Assembly: GCA_030765245.1 (NCBI GenBank)
Contig: JAVCCX010000010.1
Span: 1-8,087 of the forward strand
Direction of reading: 5' to 3'
DNA: 8,087 bases
From: Candidatus Zophobacter franzmannii
GTDB taxonomy: Bacteria > Cloacimonadota > Cloacimonadia > Cloacimonadales > JAFGVF01
Shown here: positions 1 to 5,814 of the stretch, in pieces
Numbering within the stretch: the stretch's first letter is position 1
Layout: each line of letters begins with the position of its first letter
The notes under the pieces: generated by a model
Databases searched by the model: none
Seen by the model: the letters and a program-made list of their open reading frames with translations, nothing else
Told to the model about the DNA's origin: nothing
Position numbers and translations under genes: made by a program

Positions 1-352
1 TCCAATTATTCTCTGATAACCACCGATTGAACTCTAATGTTGTTTCAAACTGTTTCTGAATTTCAGCCATTCTTTGATCTACCATTGCAATTATTCTATC
101 TTGATCAACGAAGTACTCTAACTTCTTTGCTTTCTGAATTATAAGCTTTGATTCCACCATATCATTCAGAACATTTTGAAGAGAATTGCTTTCTTCCATT
201 AGTCCAGCTTCTTTCATCTGATCTCTCTGCATAATCAACTCGCTGTAAAGAATTATCTCATCACCAACTTTAGCTACTATTCTATCAATAACCTCTCCAA
301 ACAAGACAAGATTAATAGTTAAGATGCAGATAACTATGAGTATTTTCTTCAT
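1..352 (-). CDS. SurA-like periplasmic peptidyl-prolyl isomerase/chaperone, N-terminal part (runs off window)
   Basis: My own translation of the minus strand from ATG at 350-352 gives 117 residues that stay open to the window edge, so the C-terminal part (including any parvulin domains) is missing. Residues 1-19 (MKKILIVICILTINLVLFG) are a signal peptide, basic then hydrophobic. The mature start carries the segment AKVGDEIILYSEL at 27-39, the typical opening of SurA and related chaperones (usually V/I-A-x-V-N/G-D/E-x-I-I-x-x-S-E-L). A helical stretch follows. Family knowledge: SurA acts in the periplasm, escorting outer-membrane proteins to the BAM complex. The start is supported by GAGGT at 359-363, 6 nt upstream. 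It is the last visible gene of a minus-strand operon, 15 nt after the parvulin-like lipoprotein, whose residues 27-39 align with the same segment. A generic SurA N-domain protein without PPIase activity is possible. Confidence 0.8.
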   Translation of the reverse strand, partial: MKKILIVICILTINLVLFGEVIDRIVAKVGDEIILYSELIMQRDQMKEAGLMEESNSLQNVLNDMVESKLIIQKAKKLEYFVDQDRIIAMVDQRMAEIQKQFETTLEFNRWLSENNW

Positions 353-367
353 TTACTTACCTCAATT

Positions 368-1165
368 TTAAAATGATAGTGATATATCATATCTATTTCT
401 AAACTCCCTTTGGAGGATGTTGTAGATATTTTTTCTTTTTTCTTTCATAAGCTTTTTTCTAAGCTCATCTTTCAACTCTTCATACCTGATACTTTCTTTT
501 GAATCTCTTGATTGATAGTATCTTAGTACGCAATATTTACCTTTATAGGGGATAGATGTATATTGATACTTCTTTAGATCTTTAACAACATCATACATAC
601 TTCTATTCTTATCTTTTTTTGAAACCCAACCGAAATAACCACCTTTAGACGCATTATTTTCTGTTGAATGATCCTTAACAGCTTGAGTAAAATCTAATCC
701 ATTCTTAAGATTAGTTTTAACAATATCTAAAGTCTCTTGATCCGGAATCAGAATTCTCTGTATCTTAAACTCTTTGAAACTGGTATTATATTCACCTTGA
801 TGTACTTTATAATAGTTAAAAAGCTCATCTTCACTAATCTTAATTCTATTTATCTCTAAAGCTAATACAGCGTTTGTTTTAACTTTCTTCTCAGCTAACT
901 CAATTCTGCTCTTTAATGGCTCTTTTTTGGATATTCCTAATTCATCTGCATATTTTGCAAATGCAGTCATTTCCATCCATTCTTTGACCGACTTTCTTTT
1001 ATCTACAGTTGATACACTATTCCACTGTTCATCACCATAGAAGCTTTTCAATTGAGATAGAGTCAACTCTTCATTCCCAACCTTGGCTATAACTTCATTT
1101 TCTTTATTGCTACATCCTGAAAGAACAATAAGAAAAGCAATTATTAAAAGTAGATAGTATTTCAT
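368..1165 (-). CDS. Parvulin-like (PpiC/PrsA/SurA family) lipoprotein
   Basis: A 265-residue protein with a lipoprotein signal peptide: hydrophobic residues 4-15, then lipobox LSGC with the lipidated Cys at 18. Ser at +2 would, by the E. coli rule, point to the outer membrane. Residues 25-39 (VIAKVGNEELTLSQL) match the SurA/PrsA N-terminal module. A degenerate parvulin domain spans about 133-218, recognisable by FKIQRILIP (133-141) and by F159, A162, HS 166-167 and GGYFGW (175-180). The two His residues usually seen in active parvulins (in HIL and near the domain end) appear as R137 and C212, so catalysis may be weak and the role chaperone-like; this is inference. A basic, helical tail follows (230-258). 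The start has AGGAT at 1172-1176, which overlaps the upstream gene's stop codon; the gap is 9 nt. It sits between a DNRLRE-like lipoprotein and a SurA-like gene, which fits envelope protein folding. Confidence 0.8.
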   Translation of the reverse strand: MKYYLLLIIAFLIVLSGCSNKENEVIAKVGNEELTLSQLKSFYGDEQWNSVSTVDKRKSVKEWMEMTAFAKYADELGISKKEPLKSRIELAEKKVKTNAVLALEINRIKISEDELFNYYKVHQGEYNTSFKEFKIQRILIPDQETLDIVKTNLKNGLDFTQAVKDHSTENNASKGGYFGWVSKKDKNRSMYDVVKDLKKYQYTSIPYKGKYCVLRYYQSRDSKESIRYEELKDELRKKLMKEKRKNIYNILQREFRNRYDISLSF

Positions 1166-1174
1166 AACTCTATC

Positions 1175-2419
1175 CTAGTCAAGTTCTGGTAGGGTATAGA
1201 TAATCCTAAATTTTGGTTTTAGATCTCCGGTAGCATCAAAACCATTCAAAGCAATCTTGCCAAAGAATACAGATTCATCATCAGAATTGATGACAAAACC
1301 ATTATTATCGATTCTCTCTGCAAGATAGTTAGCCACTATAGGAGAAATATCGATTACAGCTTCCGTAGTGGTCATTTTAATCGTAGAAGAAGACAAAAGG
1401 TAATACGGATAAGGTATATCGTCTAAAGTGGTCTCTAAATCGTCAAAAGTAAGTAATTCTGCAGTAGTAATTTCTTTATTTACCCATTTGAGTTGAACAT
1501 CAAGTTCATCATAGTCTTCATTATCTTCGCTATAGTAAGTGCAATTATCTTTATCAATATTGAATACTAACTCAGCTTTGTTTATAATTATTCTATCTCT
1601 ATCCTCTTCCGTGATAATACTTAAACTTTCCATAGCTTTATCAATATCAAAGTGAATGAAGCTTCCAATTGGTTTAATGTTCTGAAGTGTTAACTCATTT
1701 TCATACACAATCTTATCTTCTTTTTCAGGAATGATATAGGTATCAAAATAACACTCTTTATCGTACTCTGTTCTTTCATCAGCTTCTTTGTATGTAAACT
1801 TCATACGAGGACCATAGCTGGTTTCCGAAGATTTAAAACTAATATATCCTTCATCAAGATAAAGAGCTAAATTATAGCCATTGAGATTTTCAACTTCCCA
1901 GTTTTCAATAAGGTCTTTAGGTATTACAACTGAAAGACTATCTTCAGTTTGGGTAAACACTACATCAAGATAATCTCGATTAATAACTTCAGGAGTAGTT
2001 ACATCCCACAAAACTTCTGTAGAATCTGCATCTGAGTATTCCCAAGTAGCAGTTTCATCCCATAATGCCATTATCTTACCAATTTTTAAGGAGTTAATAT
2101 CAAAGTCTGATTTATCTCCATTTATCTTAAGAGAAATAGTAGCATCAGATAAAGAATCAATTTCAGTAGGGAGACCGTAAAAATTTAATAGTACTATTGA
2201 GGTAATATCTTCATATTTAGAGCAAAGCATCTCCAACTCTCCTCGATAAACATCGAGTTCCTGGTCAAAACTATAATAAAGTACAGAATCAATCTCTGTA
2301 GAATCTCTCAAAGCATCAAATGTTGAAAGGCCTGTTCCAACAGTATTTTTATCAGTTTGGCAGGCAGTTAAAAACAGTAGAAAAATGACTGTTAAGCTAA
2401 TGATACATCTTCTATACAT
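1175..2419 (-). CDS. Lipoprotein with two DNRLRE-like beta modules, function unknown
   Basis: A 414-residue protein with a lipoprotein signal peptide (hydrophobic 7-17, lipobox LTAC, lipidated Cys at 20, Gln at +2). No enzyme motif is visible. The remainder is acidic and reads as two beta-rich modules. The first, about 71-210, holds ATISLKING, a Trp motif (LWDETATWEY, 119-128), a GYNLALYLDEG strand and the end PRMKFTY. The second, about 222-408, holds INKAELVFNID, VIDISPIVANYLAE (355-368), NNGFVINSDDE (372-382) and the end KPKFRIIYT. That order (subunit strand, W-x-E-x-x-T-W, D-I-(T/S)-x-x-V-x-x-W/Y, G-F-x-I, P-x-L/F-x-V-x-Y) resembles the DNRLRE family of secreted and surface proteins; the match is by eye and uncertain. 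AGGAGA at 2427-2432 sits 7 nt before the ATG. It heads the operon with two folding factors, so it could be one of their clients or a partner at the outer membrane. Confidence 0.7.
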   Translation of the reverse strand: MYRRCIISLTVIFLLFLTACQTDKNTVGTGLSTFDALRDSTEIDSVLYYSFDQELDVYRGELEMLCSKYEDITSIVLLNFYGLPTEIDSLSDATISLKINGDKSDFDINSLKIGKIMALWDETATWEYSDADSTEVLWDVTTPEVINRDYLDVVFTQTEDSLSVVIPKDLIENWEVENLNGYNLALYLDEGYISFKSSETSYGPRMKFTYKEADERTEYDKECYFDTYIIPEKEDKIVYENELTLQNIKPIGSFIHFDIDKAMESLSIITEEDRDRIIINKAELVFNIDKDNCTYYSEDNEDYDELDVQLKWVNKEITTAELLTFDDLETTLDDIPYPYYLLSSSTIKMTTTEAVIDISPIVANYLAERIDNNGFVINSDDESVFFGKIALNGFDATGDLKPKFRIIYTLPELD

Positions 2420-2430
2420 TATTCTTTCTC

Positions 2431-2475
2431 CTATATTATAAATAAATCAGTAGTAGTAGTAGAGTGTGTGGATTT
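2431..2475. promoter_or_regulatory. Candidate origin unwinding element: DnaA-trio-like array plus AT-rich DUE
   Basis: Read in the dnaA direction (minus strand), a DnaA-box-like AAATCCACA (2467-2475, two mismatches to TTATCCACA) is followed by a 4-nt spacer. Next come four CTA triplets (TAG on the plus strand, 2451-2462), a CTG triplet (2448-2450), and an AT-only or nearly AT-only stretch (2431-2447). Known architecture: the basal unwinding system of B. subtilis oriC places a DnaA box, then DnaA-trios (3'-GAT-5' repeats), then the melted region, downstream of dnaA. Box polarity and trio strand match that arrangement here. The site also contacts the ribosome-binding region of the 1175-2419 lipoprotein gene. 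It is called from motif order only. Confidence 0.6.
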
Positions 2476-2661
2476 GTTGAAAAGTAGCTTTAGGATTTTG
2501 TAAAGCTTTATTTTTCAGCAGTTGGCTGTCTAATCCCTTTGTGTTTATAATGTGTATAACTCCTTCATTATACACAATCTATCCACAAGGATTTAGTTAC
2601 ATAGAAAATCTGCCTACTTATCAACACTTATTAACATCAGTTCAGGTTAGTATGTGGATAA
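2465..2661. other. oriC: Candidate oriC: DnaA-box cluster downstream of dnaA
   Basis: Boxes seen against TTATNCACA: TTATCCACA at 2653-2661 (minus, perfect); TTATACACA at 2568-2576 (plus, perfect) and 2551-2559 (minus, perfect); CTATCCACA at 2579-2587 (plus, one mismatch); TTATCAACA at 2618-2626 (plus, one mismatch); TTATTAACA at 2628-2636 (plus, one mismatch); TTATAAACA at 2542-2550 (minus, one mismatch); AAATCCACA at 2467-2475 (minus, two mismatches). Eight sites in about 200 bp is far above chance, even in AT-rich DNA. The stretch 2420-2703 has no credible gene. It also holds a 7-bp inverted repeat (AGCTTTA 2486-2492 / TAAAGCT 2501-2507). Location between dnaA and the next gene is a common oriC position. 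Confidence 0.75.
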
Positions 2662-2671
2662 GTATAAAACC

Positions 2672-2703
2672 AAAAAAATAAAGCATTACAGAGTAATACT
2701 TTA
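2672..2703 (-). terminator. Intrinsic terminator of dnaA
   Basis: Reading the minus strand, the sequence directly after the dnaA stop forms an 11-bp stem (TAAAGTATTAC at 2703-2693 with GTAATGCTTTA at 2689-2679, one G-U pair). The loop is 3 nt (TCT), and a run of seven T follows (2678-2672). The stem is AT-rich but continuous. It begins at the base after the TAG stop and contributes an in-frame second stop (TAA, 2703-2701). It would separate dnaA transcription from the origin and from the lipoprotein operon. Confidence 0.7.
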
Positions 2704-4032
2704 CTATCCTCTAATCTCAGATATTAGTGTTTCAATCTCACTTCTGAAATCAGGGTCTTCTTTGAACTTACTTTCAATATTTACCTTCGCATGAATTACC
2801 GTTGTATGATCTTTTCTTTTAAAATAAGTGGCAATTTCTTTGAGAGAAAGTTGTGGAATTAATATATTTGATAAATACATTGCGATATGTCTTGGGAAGG
2901 CAATGTTTTTCTTCCTGGTTTTATCTAAAAGTTGGAAGTGGGTCACACCGTAATTATTCGATACAATCTCGGTAACCTTATCTAAAGTGATATTTTGTTT
3001 CTTTTCAGACACTAAATCAGATAATATCTGTTCAACCATTTCTATTGTTATTTCATCAGATGGAATTTTATTAAAAGAGGTATGAGCTATAATCCGGATT
3101 AGCGATCCTTCAAGAGCTCTAACACTAGTGTGTACATTTTCTGCTACATAGGCAGTAACATCTTCAGGGAGGAAAAACTCTTCTGCTTCAATTTTCTTCT
3201 TAAGAATAGCAACCCTTGTCTCAAAGTCAGGGCTTTTTAGATCAGCGAGTAATCCACTTTCGAAACGAGTTACAAGTCTTTTTTCAAGGTCTTCAATGTC
3301 CTTGGGAGGTCTATCACTTGTTAAAACAATCTGTTTCTTATTTTCTAATAGGGCGTTGAAAGTATGAAAAAACTCTTCCTGGGTACCTTCCTTCCTTGAT
3401 AAGAAGTGAATATCATCTACCATCAAAACATCAACATTTCTATACTTAGCTCTGAACTTATGCATTCTATTTGTTTGGATTGCTTCAATCATTTCATTTG
3501 TGAAGGTCTCTGTTGTAGTATAGTAAACAGAAACTTCATCATCACCTTCTAAGGAAAAATTACCGATGGCTTGCATAAGGTGGGTTTTGCCCATTCCTGA
3601 TTCACCATATAAGAAAAGAGGATTATAGTTTCTACCCGGATTTTCAGCAACACCAAGGGCTGCCGAATATGCGAAGTTGTTATTCTTACCAACCACAAAG
3701 TCATCAAATGTATAGCGATCTCTCAGAATATGGTTAGGATTATTAATTTCGATAGGCTTTTGGTTATTAGTAACCTTAACACCATCTTTCGTAACCTTAC
3801 TGATGAAGCGAATATTGTACTCTTCATTATACATACTGGCTAATATCTCTTGTATAAACTTATTGTAGTTTTTATTGAGATAGTTTGCTGCAAAGTCGGT
3901 TTGGACTCGTACTGTAAGTTTGTTATCTTTGAGAGATACAAATTGTGAATCGTTGAACCAAGTCCTATAGGTTTGAGGTTTTACATTCTCTTCTAATTTC
4001 AAAAGCACATTATTCCAGATTTCACTATTCAT
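2704..4032 (-). CDS. dnaA: Chromosomal replication initiator protein DnaA
   Basis: A 442-residue AAA+ initiator that binds DnaA boxes at oriC and melts the origin in its ATP form; normal length for the family. Domain I is about 1-80, with the W-x-x-x-L start and QTYRTWF at 20-26. A short linker (about 81-103) is followed by the AAA+ domain from RYTFDDFVVG (106-115). Walker A is GESGMGKT (143-150), Walker B is VLMVDDIHF (202-210), sensor 1 is around IVLTSDRPP (235-243), the arginine-finger segment is RLVTRFESGL (252-261, R256), and sensor 2 is VRALEGSLIR (304-313). Domain IV (about 345-442) has PRHIAMYLSN (380-389) and the signature KRKDHTTVIHA (405-415), where GGR before DHTTV is usual. The start ATG at 4030-4032 has GGTGG at 4041-4045, 8 nt upstream. 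DnaA boxes at 4128-4147 suggest autoregulation. No dnaN follows; the gene ends at a terminator and the candidate origin. Confidence 0.98.
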   Translation of the reverse strand: MNSEIWNNVLLKLEENVKPQTYRTWFNDSQFVSLKDNKLTVRVQTDFAANYLNKNYNKFIQEILASMYNEEYNIRFISKVTKDGVKVTNNQKPIEINNPNHILRDRYTFDDFVVGKNNNFAYSAALGVAENPGRNYNPLFLYGESGMGKTHLMQAIGNFSLEGDDEVSVYYTTTETFTNEMIEAIQTNRMHKFRAKYRNVDVLMVDDIHFLSRKEGTQEEFFHTFNALLENKKQIVLTSDRPPKDIEDLEKRLVTRFESGLLADLKSPDFETRVAILKKKIEAEEFFLPEDVTAYVAENVHTSVRALEGSLIRIIAHTSFNKIPSDEITIEMVEQILSDLVSEKKQNITLDKVTEIVSNNYGVTHFQLLDKTRKKNIAFPRHIAMYLSNILIPQLSLKEIATYFKRKDHTTVIHAKVNIESKFKEDPDFRSEIETLISEIRG

Positions 4033-4127
4033 TTAGGGTACCACCGTTTTAAAAATTATCTATTTTATTTGAATAAATTCTCATACCGTTCGAGTCCAAA
4101 AATTGACTTTCGAATTGTTTTGTCAAG

Positions 4128-4147
4128 TGTGGATAACTTGTGGACAA
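4128..4147 (-). promoter_or_regulatory. Paired DnaA boxes upstream of dnaA
   Basis: On the minus strand there is a perfect TTATCCACA at 4128-4136 and a one-mismatch TTGTCCACA at 4139-4147, two bases apart in the same orientation. They lie about 100 nt upstream of the dnaA start. A minus-strand TTGACA at 4121-4126 abuts the first box and could be a -35 element, but I see no convincing -10 at 16-18 nt from it. Likely roles are autoregulation of dnaA, a second origin sub-region, or both. Confidence 0.7.
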
Positions 4148-4296
4148 CTACATAAAAAAATATGAAATAAGCCTTAAAATGCACCTATTTATGCAGTTAT
4201 TGGCAGATGATAGAACTTTCCTTGAAACTCTATAATAAGCAATAGTATTAATAGTCATTACTTTAGAGTTAAATGAATTTATTTTCACTTTTTTTC

Positions 4297-4360
4297 ATCA
4301 AGTTTTAACCTGAATTGTGGATAACTCTTAACCATATTAAGAGTTAAGCTCAAACTTGAT
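4297..4360. repeat. Nested inverted repeat enclosing a DnaA box
   Basis: The outer arms are ATCAAGTTT (4297-4305) and AAACTTGAT (4352-4360), a perfect 9-bp pairing. Inside them sits a perfect 10-bp hairpin, TAACTCTTAA (4322-4331) and TTAAGAGTTA (4337-4346), with a 5-nt CCATA loop. A perfect minus-strand DnaA box (4316-4324) lies in the left internal segment and overlaps the inner arm by three bases. On the plus strand, five T follow shortly after (4363-4367), but no plus-strand gene precedes it, so a terminator role is unlikely. It may be a protein-binding palindrome or cruciform within the origin region. Confidence 0.65.
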
Positions 4361-4598
4361 ACTTTTTAATCGAATACAAACTTTGAAAGACTGAATAGAA
4401 TTATGAGTATCAGAAAGTCACTATTTGTATAATTCCTATAAATTTTGAAGGTAATCATTTAATCTGAAATGTACAGCGGGAAATCTCTGTCTTGTTGAGA
4501 TGAGTGTAAGGAGAGAAATCTGACATGTAAGAGAGAATAATTTGGATGGTAATTGCTAAAAACTTCACTCAAGAGAAAACTTCCAAAATGAACAAAGT

Positions 4599-4628
4599 TT
4601 GACAATTTGGTGGGGAGGCTGATATAAT
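4599..4628 (+). promoter_or_regulatory. Near-consensus sigma-70 promoter of the selenium operon
   Basis: A perfect -35 TTGACA (4599-4604) and a perfect -10 TATAAT (4623-4628) are separated by 18 bp. A TG dinucleotide at 4620-4621 makes an extended -10 (TGATATAAT). Transcription should start near 4635, leaving a leader of only about 22 nt with a GGTGA Shine-Dalgarno element (4646-4650) before the ATG at 4657. No operator is obvious, so expression may be strong and constitutive. Confidence 0.85.
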
Positions 4629-4656
4629 GCATTCAAAAATAAACTGGTGATTACGA

Positions 4657-5805
4657 ATGATCTATCTTGATAATGCTGCAACATCTTTTCCTAAAGCTCC
4701 AGGAGTCTCTGAAGCTGTTGCCAATACTTTCAATAAACCTATGGGAAATGCCAATAGGTCATCCCACTATGCATCTATTAGATCAACCTTACTTCTCTTA
4801 GAAACAAGAGAGTTGATTGCTGAACTCCTAAAAATAAAAAGTGAAGAAAGGGTTATCTTTACTCCCAATGCTACAACTGCCATAAATATGGCAATATCTG
4901 GTCTTGTAAAACCAGGGATGAAAGTCCTTACCTCACCTGTGGAGCATAACTCTGTAATGAGACCACTCAGATACTTAGAGCAACGAGGGAAGATAGAACT
5001 AATCAAGTTTGACTTAGATGATAATATGGACTATGATAAGATTAGTCTTGAAGAGTGCATGAAATTGAAGCCTGACCTTCTAATATCTACTGCAGCCTCT
5101 AATGTAACCGGAGGGATTATCTCTATCAATAGCCTTTCAAAGCGAGTGAAAGAGATAGACTGTAAAGTTATCATTGATGGTTCACAACTTTTTGGATCTG
5201 TACCGGTTGACCTTTCAGATGAGAATATTGATATCTTCTGTTTTCCCGGACATAAAGGATTGATGGGTCCCTCGGGAACAGGTGGGATGTATATCTCAGA
5301 TAAAATTGACATTGCTCCTTTGATCTTTGGTGGAACAGGAAGTGTTTCAGATGAGGAATCTCAACCCGATTTTTATCCTGATAAATTGGAAAGTGGAACT
5401 CATAACCTGCATGGGCTTGCAGGACTCAATGCAGCTTTAAAGTTTATAGCCCAAGAAAAAATAGAAGTCATTCAAAGCTATAAGTCAAAGTGCTTATCAT
5501 ATATGTATAATGAGTTGTTAGAATTGGAGGAATTGTACTTATTAAGCGCGTCTCCGGTAAGAAATTGTGGAGCTATATCGGTAATACCGAATATTGGTAC
5601 AATTGATGAATTTACAGAATATCTGGATAGAAAAGAGATTGCTGTAAGAATGGGTTTACACTGTTCGCCCTCAACCCATAAGTATTATAAAACTTATGAC
5701 GCAGGTGGAGCAGTCAGGTTTAGCCCGGGATATTTTACATCGATGTCAGAAATTGACACAACTATAGAAGTTATAAAACAGTATTTAAACAAGCGTAAAA
5801 AGTAG
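4657..5805 (+). CDS. Class V aminotransferase, cysteine desulfurase-like, selenium-operon type
   Basis: A 382-residue PLP enzyme of the NifS/Csd fold, close to the length of the cysteine desulfurase family that travels with selD and yedF (the E. faecalis EF2568-like group). It opens with [13 protein letters not shown] (2-14). The PLP-stacking His is in EHNS (96-99, H97), the cofactor Asp and Gln are in DGSQ (174-177), and the Schiff-base Lys is in PGHKG (K200). The catalytic-loop Cys is in GLHCSP (C336), followed by VRFSPGYF (353-360). Family chemistry: removal of sulfur from cysteine, or selenium from selenocysteine, leaving alanine and an enzyme-bound persulfide or perselenide. Placement directly before selD suggests it supplies selenium; the substrate itself is inferred. 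It is the first gene after the strong promoter. Its stop codon overlaps the selD ribosome-binding site. Confidence 0.88.
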   Translation: MIYLDNAATSFPKAPGVSEAVANTFNKPMGNANRSSHYASIRSTLLLLETRELIAELLKIKSEERVIFTPNATTAINMAISGLVKPGMKVLTSPVEHNSVMRPLRYLEQRGKIELIKFDLDDNMDYDKISLEECMKLKPDLLISTAASNVTGGIISINSLSKRVKEIDCKVIIDGSQLFGSVPVDLSDENIDIFCFPGHKGLMGPSGTGGMYISDKIDIAPLIFGGTGSVSDEESQPDFYPDKLESGTHNLHGLAGLNAALKFIAQEKIEVIQSYKSKCLSYMYNELLELEELYLLSASPVRNCGAISVIPNIGTIDEFTEYLDRKEIAVRMGLHCSPSTHKYYKTYDAGGAVRFSPGYFTSMSEIDTTIEVIKQYLNKRKK

Positions 5806-5814
5806 AGGATAATT

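Larger units (their letters stand above)
4033..4598. other. Intergenic region between divergent dnaA and selenium operon; upstream origin sub-region
   Basis: About 620 bp lies between the divergent starts, with no credible gene on either strand. It is strongly AT-rich. It contains three good DnaA boxes (4128-4136, 4139-4147, 4316-4324), a nested inverted repeat (4297-4360), a weak 5-bp hairpin (ATCTC 4483-4487 / GAGAT 4497-4501), and an imperfect direct repeat (TGTAAGGAGAGAA at 4505-4517 and TGTAAGAGAGAA at 4526-4537) about 70-95 nt upstream of the -35 box of the right-hand operon. I see no tRNA or recognisable riboswitch. Confidence 0.6.

Noticed and set aside
2435..2440. Minus-strand TATAAT as promoter of the lipoprotein operon
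   Set aside because: The start site would fall within the Shine-Dalgarno sequence (2427-2432), and no -35 is seen at 16-18 nt; it is better explained as part of the AT-rich unwinding region.
2486..2515. Plus-strand terminator (7-bp stem, 8-nt loop, T-rich tail)
   Set aside because: No plus-strand gene reads into it; it lies inside the DnaA-box cluster and is noted there as an inverted repeat.
4098..4126. dnaA promoter from minus-strand TTGACA at 4121-4126
   Set aside because: No -10-like hexamer at 16-18 nt (the sequence there is T-rich without TATAAT similarity), so I did not call it as a promoter.
4231..4236. Plus-strand TATAAT as a second promoter
   Set aside because: No acceptable -35 at 16-18 nt (TTGGCA at 4200-4205 is 25 nt away) and no gene nearby downstream.
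4546..4602. Short plus-strand ORF of 18 codons before the selenium operon
   Set aside because: No ribosome-binding site, no recognisable product, and it ends inside the -35 box.
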